Assembly (NCBI RefSeq): GCF_000348685.1
Contig: NZ_ANLA01000004.1
Coordinates: 558,001-622,000, forward strand
Length of the DNA: 64,000 nt
Origin: Xanthomarina gelatinilytica
GTDB lineage: Bacteria > Bacteroidota > Bacteroidia > Flavobacteriales > Flavobacteriaceae
Direction of reading: 5' to 3'
The notes beneath the pieces were generated by a model. That model saw only the letters and a program-made list of their open reading frames with translations. It was not told where the DNA came from and ran no database searches. This document shows, in pieces, positions 47,601-56,238 of this stretch. The translations under genes were made by a program, and so were the position numbers. The stretch's first letter is position 1. Every line of letters starts with the position of its first letter.

Positions 47601-48138
47601 TTTCATCTTGAAGATATTCGCCATATTCCTTGAGTTTTTCAACGGGATAATCACCAGAAATATTAATGTTTAAAATGGGCATTTCTTCCGAAAGGCTCAG
47701 CTCAAACACGTCTGGTTTTACTTTGGCACCATTGGACATGGGCCAATCTTCTCCTGCTGTCTTGGTGTCTATTTCGTCTTTTACTTTTTGTTTGGCCTGT
47801 TCTACTGTAAGGTGTTCATCAAATTCCACGATAATCATGGAAAAATCCTCTTGGGATGTTGAGGTAATTTCTACCACATTGCTCACTGTTTTTAACTCAT
47901 CTTCCAGTGGGTCTGTTATGAGTTTTTCAACATCTTCTGCCGTGTTTCCTGGGTATACAGAGCTTACATAGATTTTGGTTTCGTTTACTTCAGGGAAATT
48001 TTCACGTGGCATGTCGAAAAAGGCAGCAACGCCTAAATAAAAAATCACCAGAATAAGGACATACATGGTGGTTTTATTGTTGATTGCCCAGGATGATAAA
48101 CCAAATTCCTTATCGACTTGTTTTTTCTTTTTAGTCAT
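44659..48138 (-). CDS. RND-family efflux transporter, inner-membrane subunit
   Basis: 1159 aa, AcrB/HAE1-like. Twelve helices with two large periplasmic loops. The proton relay segment in TM4 is GLGMLVDNGIVVVENV (Asp kept, the second Asp is Asn). A longer middle linker and lower similarity to AcrB leave the substrate open (drugs, lipids or metals). It is the last gene of TetR-TolC-MFP-RND, 13 bp after the adaptor gene. Confidence 0.95.
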   Translation of the reverse strand: MTKKKKQVDKEFGLSSWAINNKTTMYVLILVIFYLGVAAFFDMPRENFPEVNETKIYVSSVYPGNTAEDVEKLITDPLEDELKTVSNVVEITSTSQEDFSMIIVEFDEHLTVEQAKQKVKDEIDTKTAGEDWPMSNGAKVKPDVFELSLSEEMPILNINISGDYPVEKLKEYGEYLQDEIEDLMEIKQVDIRGAQEKEVEVAVDIYKMMAAEVTFSDIIGAINNGNVTMSAGNLKTSGQRRTIRILGEIETPDQLKNFVVKSEKGHAIYLKDVATVSFQEEDKTTFAREFGEPVVMLDVKKRAGKNMVAAAEQIQVIVQDAIDNVFPQDLKVTIANDQSSVTIGQVDDLVNNIIFGVILVVTVLMFFLGFKNAIFVGFAIPMSMFMSLMILSMLGQSLNTMVLFGLIMGLGMLVDNGIVVVENVYRLMDEEGMSRIEAAKKGIGEIAFPIIISTATTVAAFIPLGLWPGIMGEFMMILPITLSVVLGSSLFVAIFFNSVLVSQFMNTEDKDMPLKKIIRTTVIMAVLGILVFIVGGEYRALGTLMVFTAIMLWIYRLFLRKWANSFQTKALVKLERWYEGQLRWALSAKKPYILTIGTFALLILAFVAFGISLSTQRTKVEFFPDNKPNQIIVYIEYPQGTAIEKTNAITKEIEKIVYKVINDDQYTDGNYNFMVESAVSQVGEGAGNPQTDSGSSAEMPHKAKITASMREYKYRRGEDSELLRQKVQKALVGIFPGVLISVEKDANGPPAGSPINIEIEGDDYDELINTAENMREFINNKNIQGIDELKIDVNKDKPSMRVVIDREKAGELGISAAQVGQQLRNSIFGSKAGIYKEGGDDFDIYVRFNEDNRYNTSALFNQNITFRDNTGQIKSIPVSAITKHENNSGFSAIKHKDTRRVVTVYSALSPGFTDAGAIVAQIQNEMKSFKNLPKNIKIDYTGQIEEQNKQMTFLMGAFFTGLGLIFFILIFQFNSISKPAIIMLAIFLSFIGVFGGLVITGSAFVIMMTMVGIISLAGIVVNNGVVLLDYAQLLIDRKKQQLGLDDQEYLSKEDLFESIVKAGKARLRPVLLTAITTILGLIPLAIGLNINFFTLFKEFDANIYMGGDNVVFWGPLAWTVIYGLLIATFLTLIVVPVLFYLSMQLKMWIRNKRATTDLI

Positions 48139-48151
48139 TGAATGTTACTTT

Positions 48152-49357
48152 TTAGTCGTTAGAATTATCGGTTGGCTCGTCTTGGTTTGGTAAATTGATT
48201 ACTTTCACAATTTGTCCATCCTTAACGCTTCGTGCACCTTCCTTGATGATTTCTGCGCCATCGTCAATGCCCTCAAGCACTTCTATGACATCTCCTTGGG
48301 TTCTTCCGGTTTTAATGATAATGCGTTTGGCATCTGCTTCACCATTGGAGTTTTTATTGGTAACAACATACACATATTGCTCACCTTCTGCGTTTTCTGA
48401 AATAATGCTTTGTGGTATAAGAATCGCTTCTGGATTGGTGTAGTCGTTAATTTTTAAACGTGCTGTGAGGTTTGGTTTAATGGTTTTGTCTTCGTTTGGT
48501 ATACCAACTTCCACTTTAAAGGTTCTGTTTGCAGGATTGATAACATCTCCTGCTTGGCGTACTTTGGTCTCGATGGTTTTTCCCAATACAGGAAATTCCA
48601 CTATAACATTTTTGCCTTTGGTAACATTGGTTATATAGCTTTCCGGCACATCGGTTTCAATGTACATGTCTTCCAAATTTACAAGACGAATAAGAGGTGT
48701 TTGTCCAGCAGCCACCACACTTCCTTGCTCTGTAATCACATCGTCTATGGTTCCCGAAAAAGGAGCCGTTACATTGGTTTTGGCTATTTGTTGCTTTAAC
48801 TGGTTTACAGCTTCGGCTTGAGACTCGTAGGTGGATTTGGCTTGTAAGTATTGAATTTCACTCCCAATATTTTGGTCCCACAAACGTTTTTGACGTTCAA
48901 AAGTGGTTTTGGCTAAATTGGCTTGGATTTCCAATTGTGCCAATTGCTGACTTAGACCTCCATCGTCAATTTTAGCTAATAGCTGTCCTTGACGCACCTT
49001 TTCACCTTCTTTAACATACACATTGGTTAAAATGCCATTAAATTCCGGAGTGATAACCAACAGGTTTTTGGTTGTAACGTTCCCTTGTATTTCCAACTGA
49101 TGGTTAAATACTTCCTGCTTGGCTTTAATGGTGGTAATTAAAGGAACTTTCCTAACCGTGTCCAATTGCGCTATTTTTTCATTAAGCAAGCTTATTTGTT
49201 CGTTCAGTTGTTGTTGTTTGGCATCTATTTCGTTGCGTTTTTCTTTTAGTTCCGATAAATTATCAGAAGCTAGGACTTTTTCAAATGATTTTGCTTCCTT
49301 ATCACCACAAGAGCTAATAAGAACGGCAAGAATAAAGAGGAGATGTATGTTTTTCAT
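48152..49357 (-). CDS. RND efflux periplasmic adaptor (membrane fusion protein)
   Basis: 401 aa lipoprotein (lipobox LISSC, mature Cys17). A coiled coil at about 35-70, lipoyl half-motifs (GILTNVYVKEGEKVRQGQLLAKID and TNVTAPFSGTIDDVITEQGSVV) flanking an alpha-hairpin, then the beta-barrel and membrane-proximal domains. It links the RND pump to the TolC-like channel encoded on either side of it. Confidence 0.95.
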   Translation of the reverse strand: MKNIHLLFILAVLISSCGDKEAKSFEKVLASDNLSELKEKRNEIDAKQQQLNEQISLLNEKIAQLDTVRKVPLITTIKAKQEVFNHQLEIQGNVTTKNLLVITPEFNGILTNVYVKEGEKVRQGQLLAKIDDGGLSQQLAQLEIQANLAKTTFERQKRLWDQNIGSEIQYLQAKSTYESQAEAVNQLKQQIAKTNVTAPFSGTIDDVITEQGSVVAAGQTPLIRLVNLEDMYIETDVPESYITNVTKGKNVIVEFPVLGKTIETKVRQAGDVINPANRTFKVEVGIPNEDKTIKPNLTARLKINDYTNPEAILIPQSIISENAEGEQYVYVVTNKNSNGEADAKRIIIKTGRTQGDVIEVLEGIDDGAEIIKEGARSVKDGQIVKVINLPNQDEPTDNSND

Positions 49358-49378
49358 GAGTGTTATATGATTAATGGC

Positions 49379-50722
49379 TTAGTAATTTACAGTGTTTAGT
49401 ATGGTTTCTAACTCGGCTTTTTTGGCAATCACATCGAACATGGATTGCAAATATTCCTGTTGTGCAGTATAAAGTTGGGTTTGTGCTTGTCTTAAATCGA
49501 AACTGGACGCGATCCCTTCAAAAAATTTGGTTTGGTTTTTTTGCTCAATACGTTCGGCCAGATTTAAGTTTTGACGTTTGTTTTCGAATTCTTCTATGGC
49601 AAACCGATAATTGCTCTTTGCATTTGCTATATCAAATTTAAGCTGTTGTTCTGTTTGCGTTAGTTCTTCTTTGGCAATTTCCAAATCTATTTTGGCACGT
49701 TGTGTGGCAGCACTGCGCATGCCAGAACTAAAAATGGGAATGGACATGCTAACACCCAAAAGCGAAGACCCATACCATTCCTGGTTATTGGTGGTGAATT
49801 CAAATTTTTCGCCATATCCACTGTAGCCAGCATTAACAAAGGCACTTAAACTAGGTAAAAATGTGCTTTTCTCTAATTTTAAAAGCAGTTCTTTGGATAC
49901 TTCCTGGTTTTTGGCAATTTGATAATCTATATTGTTCTCAATACTTTCATTGGCTTCCAATAATTCCAAAGAAATATTTTGAAGGGTCAAACTTTCAAGG
50001 GAATCTGTTAAAACAGTGTTTTCATATAAATCTATTCCCAAGGTAATGTTGAACATTTTATATGATAAATCCTTTATACGTTCTACATTGTTTTGATAGT
50101 TTTCCAAACTGGTTAAGGTAATTTGCAGTTGTTCGACGCTCTCTTCTTCAGCAAGACCATTTTCATAGATCTTGGTGGTTTCGTCAAGGTTTTTTTCAAG
50201 TACTTCTATGTTTTTATTGACTATTTGTAAGTTTTCTTCAGCCAATAACACATTGCCATAGGCATTTATTACAGCTTGACGGACTTCCAAATCGGTTTTG
50301 GTCTTGGCATTTTTTGAGATTTCCAAATACACTTTTGCCGATTGTAAGCCTACAATATAAGAGCCGTCAAACAATAATTGATTTAGGGTTGCCATGGCAT
50401 TAACACTTTGTTTTGGGCTAAAGGTTACAGGTACAAAGGTGCCAGGTTCCCCACCAGCAATTTCTGCTGGCAGTAAAGACACTTGTTGCTTAAGCCAATT
50501 TTGGTAATCTACAGCGCCATTTATTTGTGGTAATCCTGTGGCTGTGGTTTCCCATTTTTGTTTTTCTGCAGCTTCAATGTCCCTAAGGGCGTTTTTTGCC
50601 TGTCTGTTATTTTCCAAAGCAAAATCTATGGCTTCTTGTAGCGTGAAACTACTTGGAACTTCTTGGGCAAACAACCAAGAAGTAAAGCATAACATAATTA
50701 TTACTAGTGATTTGTGTTTCAT
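49379..50722 (-). CDS. TolC-family outer-membrane efflux protein
   Basis: 447 aa. Signal peptide ends WLFAQ (20). Two repeated helical segments rich in Ala, Gln and Glu (SFTLQEAIDFALENNRQAKNALRDIEAAE and the second half) form the TolC barrel-tunnel fold. Outer channel for the RND pump. It is 20 bp after the TetR gene. Confidence 0.94.
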   Translation of the reverse strand: MKHKSLVIIMLCFTSWLFAQEVPSSFTLQEAIDFALENNRQAKNALRDIEAAEKQKWETTATGLPQINGAVDYQNWLKQQVSLLPAEIAGGEPGTFVPVTFSPKQSVNAMATLNQLLFDGSYIVGLQSAKVYLEISKNAKTKTDLEVRQAVINAYGNVLLAEENLQIVNKNIEVLEKNLDETTKIYENGLAEEESVEQLQITLTSLENYQNNVERIKDLSYKMFNITLGIDLYENTVLTDSLESLTLQNISLELLEANESIENNIDYQIAKNQEVSKELLLKLEKSTFLPSLSAFVNAGYSGYGEKFEFTTNNQEWYGSSLLGVSMSIPIFSSGMRSAATQRAKIDLEIAKEELTQTEQQLKFDIANAKSNYRFAIEEFENKRQNLNLAERIEQKNQTKFFEGIASSFDLRQAQTQLYTAQQEYLQSMFDVIAKKAELETILNTVNY

Positions 50723-50741
50723 GTTTGTTAGTACGTAAGTT

Positions 50742-51362
50742 TTAGTGGTTTTGTTTGGTGTTTATAATACTGTTTAGTTTATCTATTCCTTTCTCTGTGC
50801 TGATTCCACGAATGTGATACTCTAAAAAATTATCCATTAAGGTTCTCATGGAAAAATCGTTCAATGGAAATAAGTCTGGGTCCTTTAAGCACATCATGGT
50901 GTTAAAATATAGCCTGGAAATAAACTCAATATCAATGGATTTTCGGTAATACCCTTCTGCCACACCACGTGCAAGGTTGTTTGTGACACAGTCTTGCATG
51001 ATACAAAATTGATTGGTTTTTAACTTTTCGAAAATCTTTGGATAGTATTTTTGAAGTTGGTGCTGTGGCGACGATTTTTCATCCTTTAAGTGCTCCATGG
51101 TGAATTTTTTTATCTCGTAAATTTCATCAATAGGGCTTTTGTTTAAAGCACAAATGCAATCTATGCCATGCGAAATAAATTCAAACATGTATAGCGTAGT
51201 AGCTTCCACCAATTTGGTTTTGGTGTCAAAATGTTGGTAAATGGTTTTTTTAGATATCCCAATTTTATTGGCAATATCATCCATTGTTACGCTTTTAAAC
51301 CCATAGTTTAAAAACATGTCTGCTGCATTAATAAGTATCTTGTCTCTCATAATAGGAGGCAA
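50742..51362 (-). CDS. TetR/AcrR-family repressor
   Basis: 206 aa. The N-terminal helix-turn-helix (ILINAADMFLNYGFKSVTMDDIANKIGISKKTIYQHF) is a textbook TetR DNA-binding domain; the C-terminal ligand domain is divergent. First gene of the efflux operon, so it probably represses its own operon and is released by a pump substrate. An inverted repeat upstream is its likely operator. Confidence 0.95.
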   Translation of the reverse strand: MPPIMRDKILINAADMFLNYGFKSVTMDDIANKIGISKKTIYQHFDTKTKLVEATTLYMFEFISHGIDCICALNKSPIDEIYEIKKFTMEHLKDEKSSPQHQLQKYYPKIFEKLKTNQFCIMQDCVTNNLARGVAEGYYRKSIDIEFISRLYFNTMMCLKDPDLFPLNDFSMRTLMDNFLEYHIRGISTEKGIDKLNSIINTKQNH

Positions 51363-51400
51363 ATGTACAACAGGAAACTATAAAAACCTAAAAAGTTTCC
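51360..51400 (-). promoter_or_regulatory. Promoter and probable TetR operator of the efflux operon
   Basis: -7 element TACATTTG on the minus strand (51360-51367), a perfect TAnnTTTG. Directly upstream, GGAAACT (51373-51379) and AGTTTCC (51394-51400) form an inverted repeat spanning 28 bp, covering the -33 region, as expected of an autorepressor site. The -7 element ends at the start codon, so the leader would be very short. Confidence 0.6.
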
Positions 51401-51472
51401 AAAGTTTTAACAATTTGTTAATATTCAAAAAACTTATTGCAAAAGTATCTTTAATTGCACTATTTTTGTTTG

Positions 51473-52447
51473 ATGCAACAAGTATCAATTTATCAAGAAG
51501 CCTTTGTTTCTTATTTAAACAATTTCATCAAGCCAAGGGAACCGGAATCTCTATACAATCCCATAAATTATATTTTAAAACTAGGAGGCAAGCGTTTGCG
51601 TCCAGTTTTAACTTTAATGACGGCCGAAATATTTAATTGCGACTACAAAAAAGCGCTGGATGCAGCTTTGAGCATTGAAGTGTTTCACAACTTTTCTTTG
51701 GTGCATGACGATATTATGGACGATGCGCCTTTAAGAAGAGGTGAGGAAACCGTACACGAAAAATGGGACTTGAACACTGGTATCCTTTCTGGCGATGCCA
51801 TGTTAATTATGGCTTACCAATTGTTTGAGAATTATAGTCCAGACGTTTTTCAGGCTTTGGCCAGATTGTTCAGTAAAACAGCTTTGGAAGTCTGCGAAGG
51901 TCAACAGTTTGATGTTGATTTTGAAACCAGGGACAATGTTACCATTCCCGAGTACCTAAAAATGATAGAATACAAAACAGCTGTTTTGGTTGGTGCAGCC
52001 ATGAAAATGGGAGCCATAGTGGCTCAGGCCACAAAAGAAGACCAAGATATTATATATGAATTTGGTAAAAACTTAGGTATTGCCTTTCAATTACAAGACG
52101 ATTACCTAGATGTGTTTGGTGATCCAAAAACCTTTGGAAAACAAGTTGGAGGCGATATTATTGAGAACAAAAAAACCTATTTGTATTTAAAGGCAGTGGA
52201 ATTTTCTGAAGCAGATAAAAAAACCGAACTGCAACATTTATACAGCTTGAACACCACAGACCATTCCGAAAAAATAAAAACAGCCAAACAAATTTTTGTG
52301 TCCAGTGGTTCTGCAGAGGCTACCAAAAAAGCCATAGAGGCCTATACCAATAAAGCTTTTACGGTTTTAGACCACTTAAATGTGTGTGAAAAAAATAAAT
52401 TAGGCCTTATAGCTTTTGGAAAGCAATTAATGGGTAGAAATGTGTAA
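51473..52447 (+). CDS. Trans-polyprenyl diphosphate synthase
   Basis: 324 aa from ATG 51473 (MQQVSIYQEAFVSYL). First Asp-rich motif in LVHDDIMDDAPLRRG, second in QLQDDYLDVFGD, and GGKRLRPVL binds the substrate. Builds the long prenyl chain of menaquinone or the undecaprenyl precursor; chain length cannot be read reliably. An in-frame ATG at 51455 is less likely because it follows the -7-like TATCTTTA (51446-51453) almost directly. Confidence 0.93.
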   Translation: MQQVSIYQEAFVSYLNNFIKPREPESLYNPINYILKLGGKRLRPVLTLMTAEIFNCDYKKALDAALSIEVFHNFSLVHDDIMDDAPLRRGEETVHEKWDLNTGILSGDAMLIMAYQLFENYSPDVFQALARLFSKTALEVCEGQQFDVDFETRDNVTIPEYLKMIEYKTAVLVGAAMKMGAIVAQATKEDQDIIYEFGKNLGIAFQLQDDYLDVFGDPKTFGKQVGGDIIENKKTYLYLKAVEFSEADKKTELQHLYSLNTTDHSEKIKTAKQIFVSSGSAEATKKAIEAYTNKAFTVLDHLNVCEKNKLGLIAFGKQLMGRNV

Positions 52448-52468
52448 TGGCTTTAAAGCTATGGTTTT

Positions 52469-52825
52469 ATGATGATGAAACAGTTAAAAACAACTCAAGA
52501 GATTTTGGATGCGTCCTTGCAACAGGATTTATACAATAAATTGGTCCAACAACTAAACAAGGATTTTTTATATGCCAACATCGATTTGAGTTTTAACGAA
52601 GATGTCTTGCCATCTAGCCTAAAACTCATCTTGCACGAAACCATTTACAATTTAATTCAGGAAAAATTCATGGATTACCTAAACCTGCTTTATATTATAG
52701 ATGTTCCAGAATACAAAGTAAAACAACTGGATGGTAGCGATGTGTTGGCACTTTCAGAACAGGTTACCTTTTTGCTGCTACAAAGAGAATGGCAAAAGGT
52801 GTGGTTTAAACAACAATATTCTTAA
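52469..52825 (+). CDS. Conserved hypothetical protein downstream of prenyl synthase
   Basis: 118 aa, soluble, mostly helical by composition, no motif recognised. Three ATG codons in a row (52469, 52472, 52475) leave the start uncertain by two residues. It follows the prenyl synthase by 21 bp, so co-transcription is likely. Its stop shares a TTAA with the convergent outer-membrane gene. Confidence 0.7.
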   Translation: MMMKQLKTTQEILDASLQQDLYNKLVQQLNKDFLYANIDLSFNEDVLPSSLKLILHETIYNLIQEKFMDYLNLLYIIDVPEYKVKQLDGSDVLALSEQVTFLLLQREWQKVWFKQQYS

Positions 52826-53364
52826 AAATACACACGTACAAATGGCATCCAAGGATCTGCATAAGTACTTTTGGAATTGTCGTAAAGCACATCAAAACGT
52901 ATGCCTATGGTGACGTTCCTGGCATGATAGCCAGCTCCAAGAAATAAGGAAGGGTACCAATAATTTTCGTTAGCAAAGCCTGTTCTGCTGTCCCAATCAA
53001 TACTGACATTGTTTTCTTCAAATTCAGCAGAGATTTGAATCTCATTAATTGGATTAAAAAGTCCAATGATACTTCCTCCAATTATGGTGGATTTGTAATA
53101 ATTTTTTTGAGAGTTGTATGTGCCACTCAACCCAACCCCTAAAGCAAACTGTCGGTTAAATTGATAAATGGCACTGGGAGCCAAGGTGCCACTAAAGAAA
53201 TTGTTGCCAAAACTCAAACCAATACCACCTCCAAACCGAACATGATTCCAAAAATCACTTTTTTGACTGTAATTGTTTTCTTGTGCAAAAAGAGGTGCTG
53301 AAAACAAACAGATTAACAGCATAAGCATCCTGGATTCGTGTATAATAAGGGATTTTTTTTTCAT
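52822..53364 (-). CDS. Small outer-membrane beta-barrel protein
   Basis: 180 aa. Signal peptide ends LFAQ (28). Then Gly- and aromatic-rich alternating strands (HVRFGGGIGLSFGNNFFSGTLAPSAIY) and a C-terminal aromatic (VRVYF), typical of an eight-strand barrel. Function unknown. Divergent from odhA. Confidence 0.8.
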   Translation of the reverse strand: MKKKSLIIHESRMLMLLICLFSAPLFAQENNYSQKSDFWNHVRFGGGIGLSFGNNFFSGTLAPSAIYQFNRQFALGVGLSGTYNSQKNYYKSTIIGGSIIGLFNPINEIQISAEFEENNVSIDWDSRTGFANENYWYPSLFLGAGYHARNVTIGIRFDVLYDNSKSTYADPWMPFVRVYF

Positions 53365-53478
53365 AATAGGGTTTTTGGTTAAAATAGGTTGGATAAAAAT
53401 AATAAAAGCATATCTAATTTTACTAAAAGTTGTACTTTTGTATTAATTTTATTTAAACGTTTTAGTTTTTCATTTTAT

Positions 53479-56238
53479 ATGGACAAATATTCCTTCTTAA
53501 ATGCAGCACATACAGCTTACTTTGCTGAATTATACGACCAATATTTACAAAACCCAGATTCTGTAGAACCAAGTTGGAGAGCCTTCTTTCAAGGCTTCGA
53601 TTTTGGCAGCGAAAGTTATGGTATGGTAGATCAGCCTGTAGAAGCTGCCTCCTGCGAACATGTTTCGGAAAGCCTTACCAAGGAATTTCAGGTAATCAAG
53701 CTTATAGATGGCTATAGGACAAGAGGGCATTTGTTTACAAAAACAAATCCGGTTAGAGAGCGTAGAAAATATGCTCCTACTTTGGAAATTGAGAATTTCG
53801 GCTTGTCTAAATCCGATTTAAACACGGTTTTTAGTGCAGGTGAAGTTATTGGGATTGGGTCTCAAACCCTTCAGGAAATCATCAACCACTTAGAGAAAAT
53901 TTACTGCAGCTCCATAGGTGTTGAATATATGTACATTAGAAAACCTGAAGAAATAAAATGGATTCAAGACAAATTAAACATTAACGACAATCAGCCTAAC
54001 TTTTCAGCAGAACAAAAAAAATACATCCTTAAAAAGCTAAACGAAGCTGTTTCTTTTGAAAGTTTCTTGCACACCAAGTATGTTGGACAAAAACGCTTTT
54101 CATTGGAAGGAGGCGAGTCTTTAATTCCAGCATTGGATGCCTTAATTGAAAAAGCTTCAGAATATGATGTTAAGGAATTTGTGATGGGAATGGCACATCG
54201 TGGTCGTTTAAGTACCTTGACCAATATTTTTGGAAAATCGGCCAAGGATATTTTTAGCGAGTTTGAAGGCAAAGATTACGAACAGGAAGTGTTTGATGGT
54301 GACGTAAAATACCATTTGGGTTGGACTAGCGATAGAATAACAAATTCTGGAAAGAAAATTAACTTGAACATCGCTCCAAACCCATCGCACTTGGAAACCG
54401 TTGGTGCCGTAGTGGAAGGGATTGTTAGAGCCAAACAAGACGATAAATATGCTGAAAACCCATCACAGGTTTTACCAATTATCGTTCATGGAGATGCAGC
54501 AATAGCAGGTCAAGGCTTGGTGTACGAGATCATTCAAATGGCCCAATTGGATGGGTATAAAACCAATGGAACCATTCATATTGTGGTAAACAACCAAGTA
54601 GGATTTACAACCAACTATCTAGATGCTCGTTCCAGTACCTATTGTACAGATGTTGGCAAAGTAACACTTTCGCCTGTTTTGCACGTTAATGCAGATGATG
54701 CAGAAGCTGTGGTTCACGCCATGTTGTTTGCCTTGGATTTTAGAATGCAGTTTAAACGCGATGTGTTTATAGATTTATTGGGTTATAGAAAATATGGCCA
54801 TAACGAAGGGGATGAACCACGTTTTACACAACCTAAATTGTACAAAGCCATTGCAAAACATAAAAATCCAAGGGAGATTTATGCCGAAAAGCTAATTTCT
54901 CAAGGGATTGTTGATGAAGCTTATGTAAATAAGTTGGAAGAGGAATACAAAGCGACCTTAGAGGAAAAATTAGAAGACTCAAGAAAAGAAGACAAAACCG
55001 TTATTACGCCATTCATGCAAAACGAATGGGAAAATTATATTACGGTTGAAGAAGATAAAATGATGAAACCTGTAGATACCACCTTCCCTAAAGATGGTTT
55101 GGCTAAAATCGCCAAGGTGCTCTCATCATTACCAAAAGACAAAAAATTTATACGTAAAATATCCCGTTTGGTAGAGTCCAGACAAGATATGTTTAACGAA
55201 GATAAACTGGATTGGGCCATGGCAGAACATTTAGCTTATGGTTCTATTCTAGAAGAAGGATTTGATGTTAGAATCTCTGGACAAGATGTGGAAAGAGGAA
55301 CCTTTTCCCACAGACACGCTGTGGTAAAAGTGGAGGACAGTGAAGAAGAAATTATATTGCACAATAATATCAGTGACAAACAAGGGAAATTCTTTATTTA
55401 CAATTCCTTGCTGTCAGAATATGGTGTTTTAGGTTTTGATTATGGTTACGCTATGGCAAGTCCAAAAACACTTACCATTTGGGAAGCCCAATTTGGGGAC
55501 TTCAGCAATGGCGCACAAATTATGATAGATCAATACATATCTGCAGCCGAAGATAAATGGAAACTTCAAAATGGTCTGGTCATGTTGTTGCCTCATGGTT
55601 ATGAAGGCCAAGGAGCAGAACATTCTTCTGGTAGAATGGAGCGTTATCTTCAGCTTTGTGCTAAAGATAACATGTATGTGGCAGATTGTACTACACCTGC
55701 AAACATGTTCCATTTATTAAGAAGACAGGTAAAAGCTAAATTTAGAAAACCATTGATCGTGTTCACACCTAAAAGCTTGTTACGCCATCCTTTGGTTGTT
55801 TCCACAGTAGATGAATTTGCAAATGGTGGGTTTAAAATGTTAATTGATGATGAAAGAGCAAAAGCCGAGAGCATTAAAACCTTGGTATTTGTTACTGGAA
55901 AATTCTATTACGATTTACTTGAAGAACAAGAAAAATTAGGAAGGGAAGATATGGCCTTGGTGAGAATTGAACAATTGTTTCCACTTCCAGTAGATGATAT
56001 TAGAGCCATTTTAAAGAAATACAAAAATGCCGAAGATGTGGTTTGGGCTCAAGAAGAACCTAGAAACATGGGAGCTTACAGTCATATGTTAATGCACCTG
56101 GACGAAGCCAAAACGTTTAGGGCAGCAACCAGAAGAGCTTACGGAGCTCCTGCAGCAGGAAGTACTGTGCGTTCTAAAAAACGTCATAAAGAAGTCATTG
56201 ATTACGTGTTCGATAAAACAAAAAACAATCAACGTTAA
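53479..56238 (+). CDS. odhA: 2-oxoglutarate dehydrogenase E1 component
   Basis: About 919 aa from ATG 53479 (MDKYSFLNAAHTAYFAELYD). The perfect -7 element TACTTTTG at 53433-53440 lies inside the longer in-frame ORF from 53389, so 53479 is the start. TPP and substrate regions are visible: FVMGMAHRGRLSTLTNIFGK, HGDAAIAGQGLVYE and YRKYGHNEGDEPRFTQP. Decarboxylates 2-oxoglutarate in the TCA cycle. An M23 peptidase gene sits between this gene and odhB. Confidence 0.96.
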   Translation: MDKYSFLNAAHTAYFAELYDQYLQNPDSVEPSWRAFFQGFDFGSESYGMVDQPVEAASCEHVSESLTKEFQVIKLIDGYRTRGHLFTKTNPVRERRKYAPTLEIENFGLSKSDLNTVFSAGEVIGIGSQTLQEIINHLEKIYCSSIGVEYMYIRKPEEIKWIQDKLNINDNQPNFSAEQKKYILKKLNEAVSFESFLHTKYVGQKRFSLEGGESLIPALDALIEKASEYDVKEFVMGMAHRGRLSTLTNIFGKSAKDIFSEFEGKDYEQEVFDGDVKYHLGWTSDRITNSGKKINLNIAPNPSHLETVGAVVEGIVRAKQDDKYAENPSQVLPIIVHGDAAIAGQGLVYEIIQMAQLDGYKTNGTIHIVVNNQVGFTTNYLDARSSTYCTDVGKVTLSPVLHVNADDAEAVVHAMLFALDFRMQFKRDVFIDLLGYRKYGHNEGDEPRFTQPKLYKAIAKHKNPREIYAEKLISQGIVDEAYVNKLEEEYKATLEEKLEDSRKEDKTVITPFMQNEWENYITVEEDKMMKPVDTTFPKDGLAKIAKVLSSLPKDKKFIRKISRLVESRQDMFNEDKLDWAMAEHLAYGSILEEGFDVRISGQDVERGTFSHRHAVVKVEDSEEEIILHNNISDKQGKFFIYNSLLSEYGVLGFDYGYAMASPKTLTIWEAQFGDFSNGAQIMIDQYISAAEDKWKLQNGLVMLLPHGYEGQGAEHSSGRMERYLQLCAKDNMYVADCTTPANMFHLLRRQVKAKFRKPLIVFTPKSLLRHPLVVSTVDEFANGGFKMLIDDERAKAESIKTLVFVTGKFYYDLLEEQEKLGREDMALVRIEQLFPLPVDDIRAILKKYKNAEDVVWAQEEPRNMGAYSHMLMHLDEAKTFRAATRRAYGAPAAGSTVRSKKRHKEVIDYVFDKTKNNQR

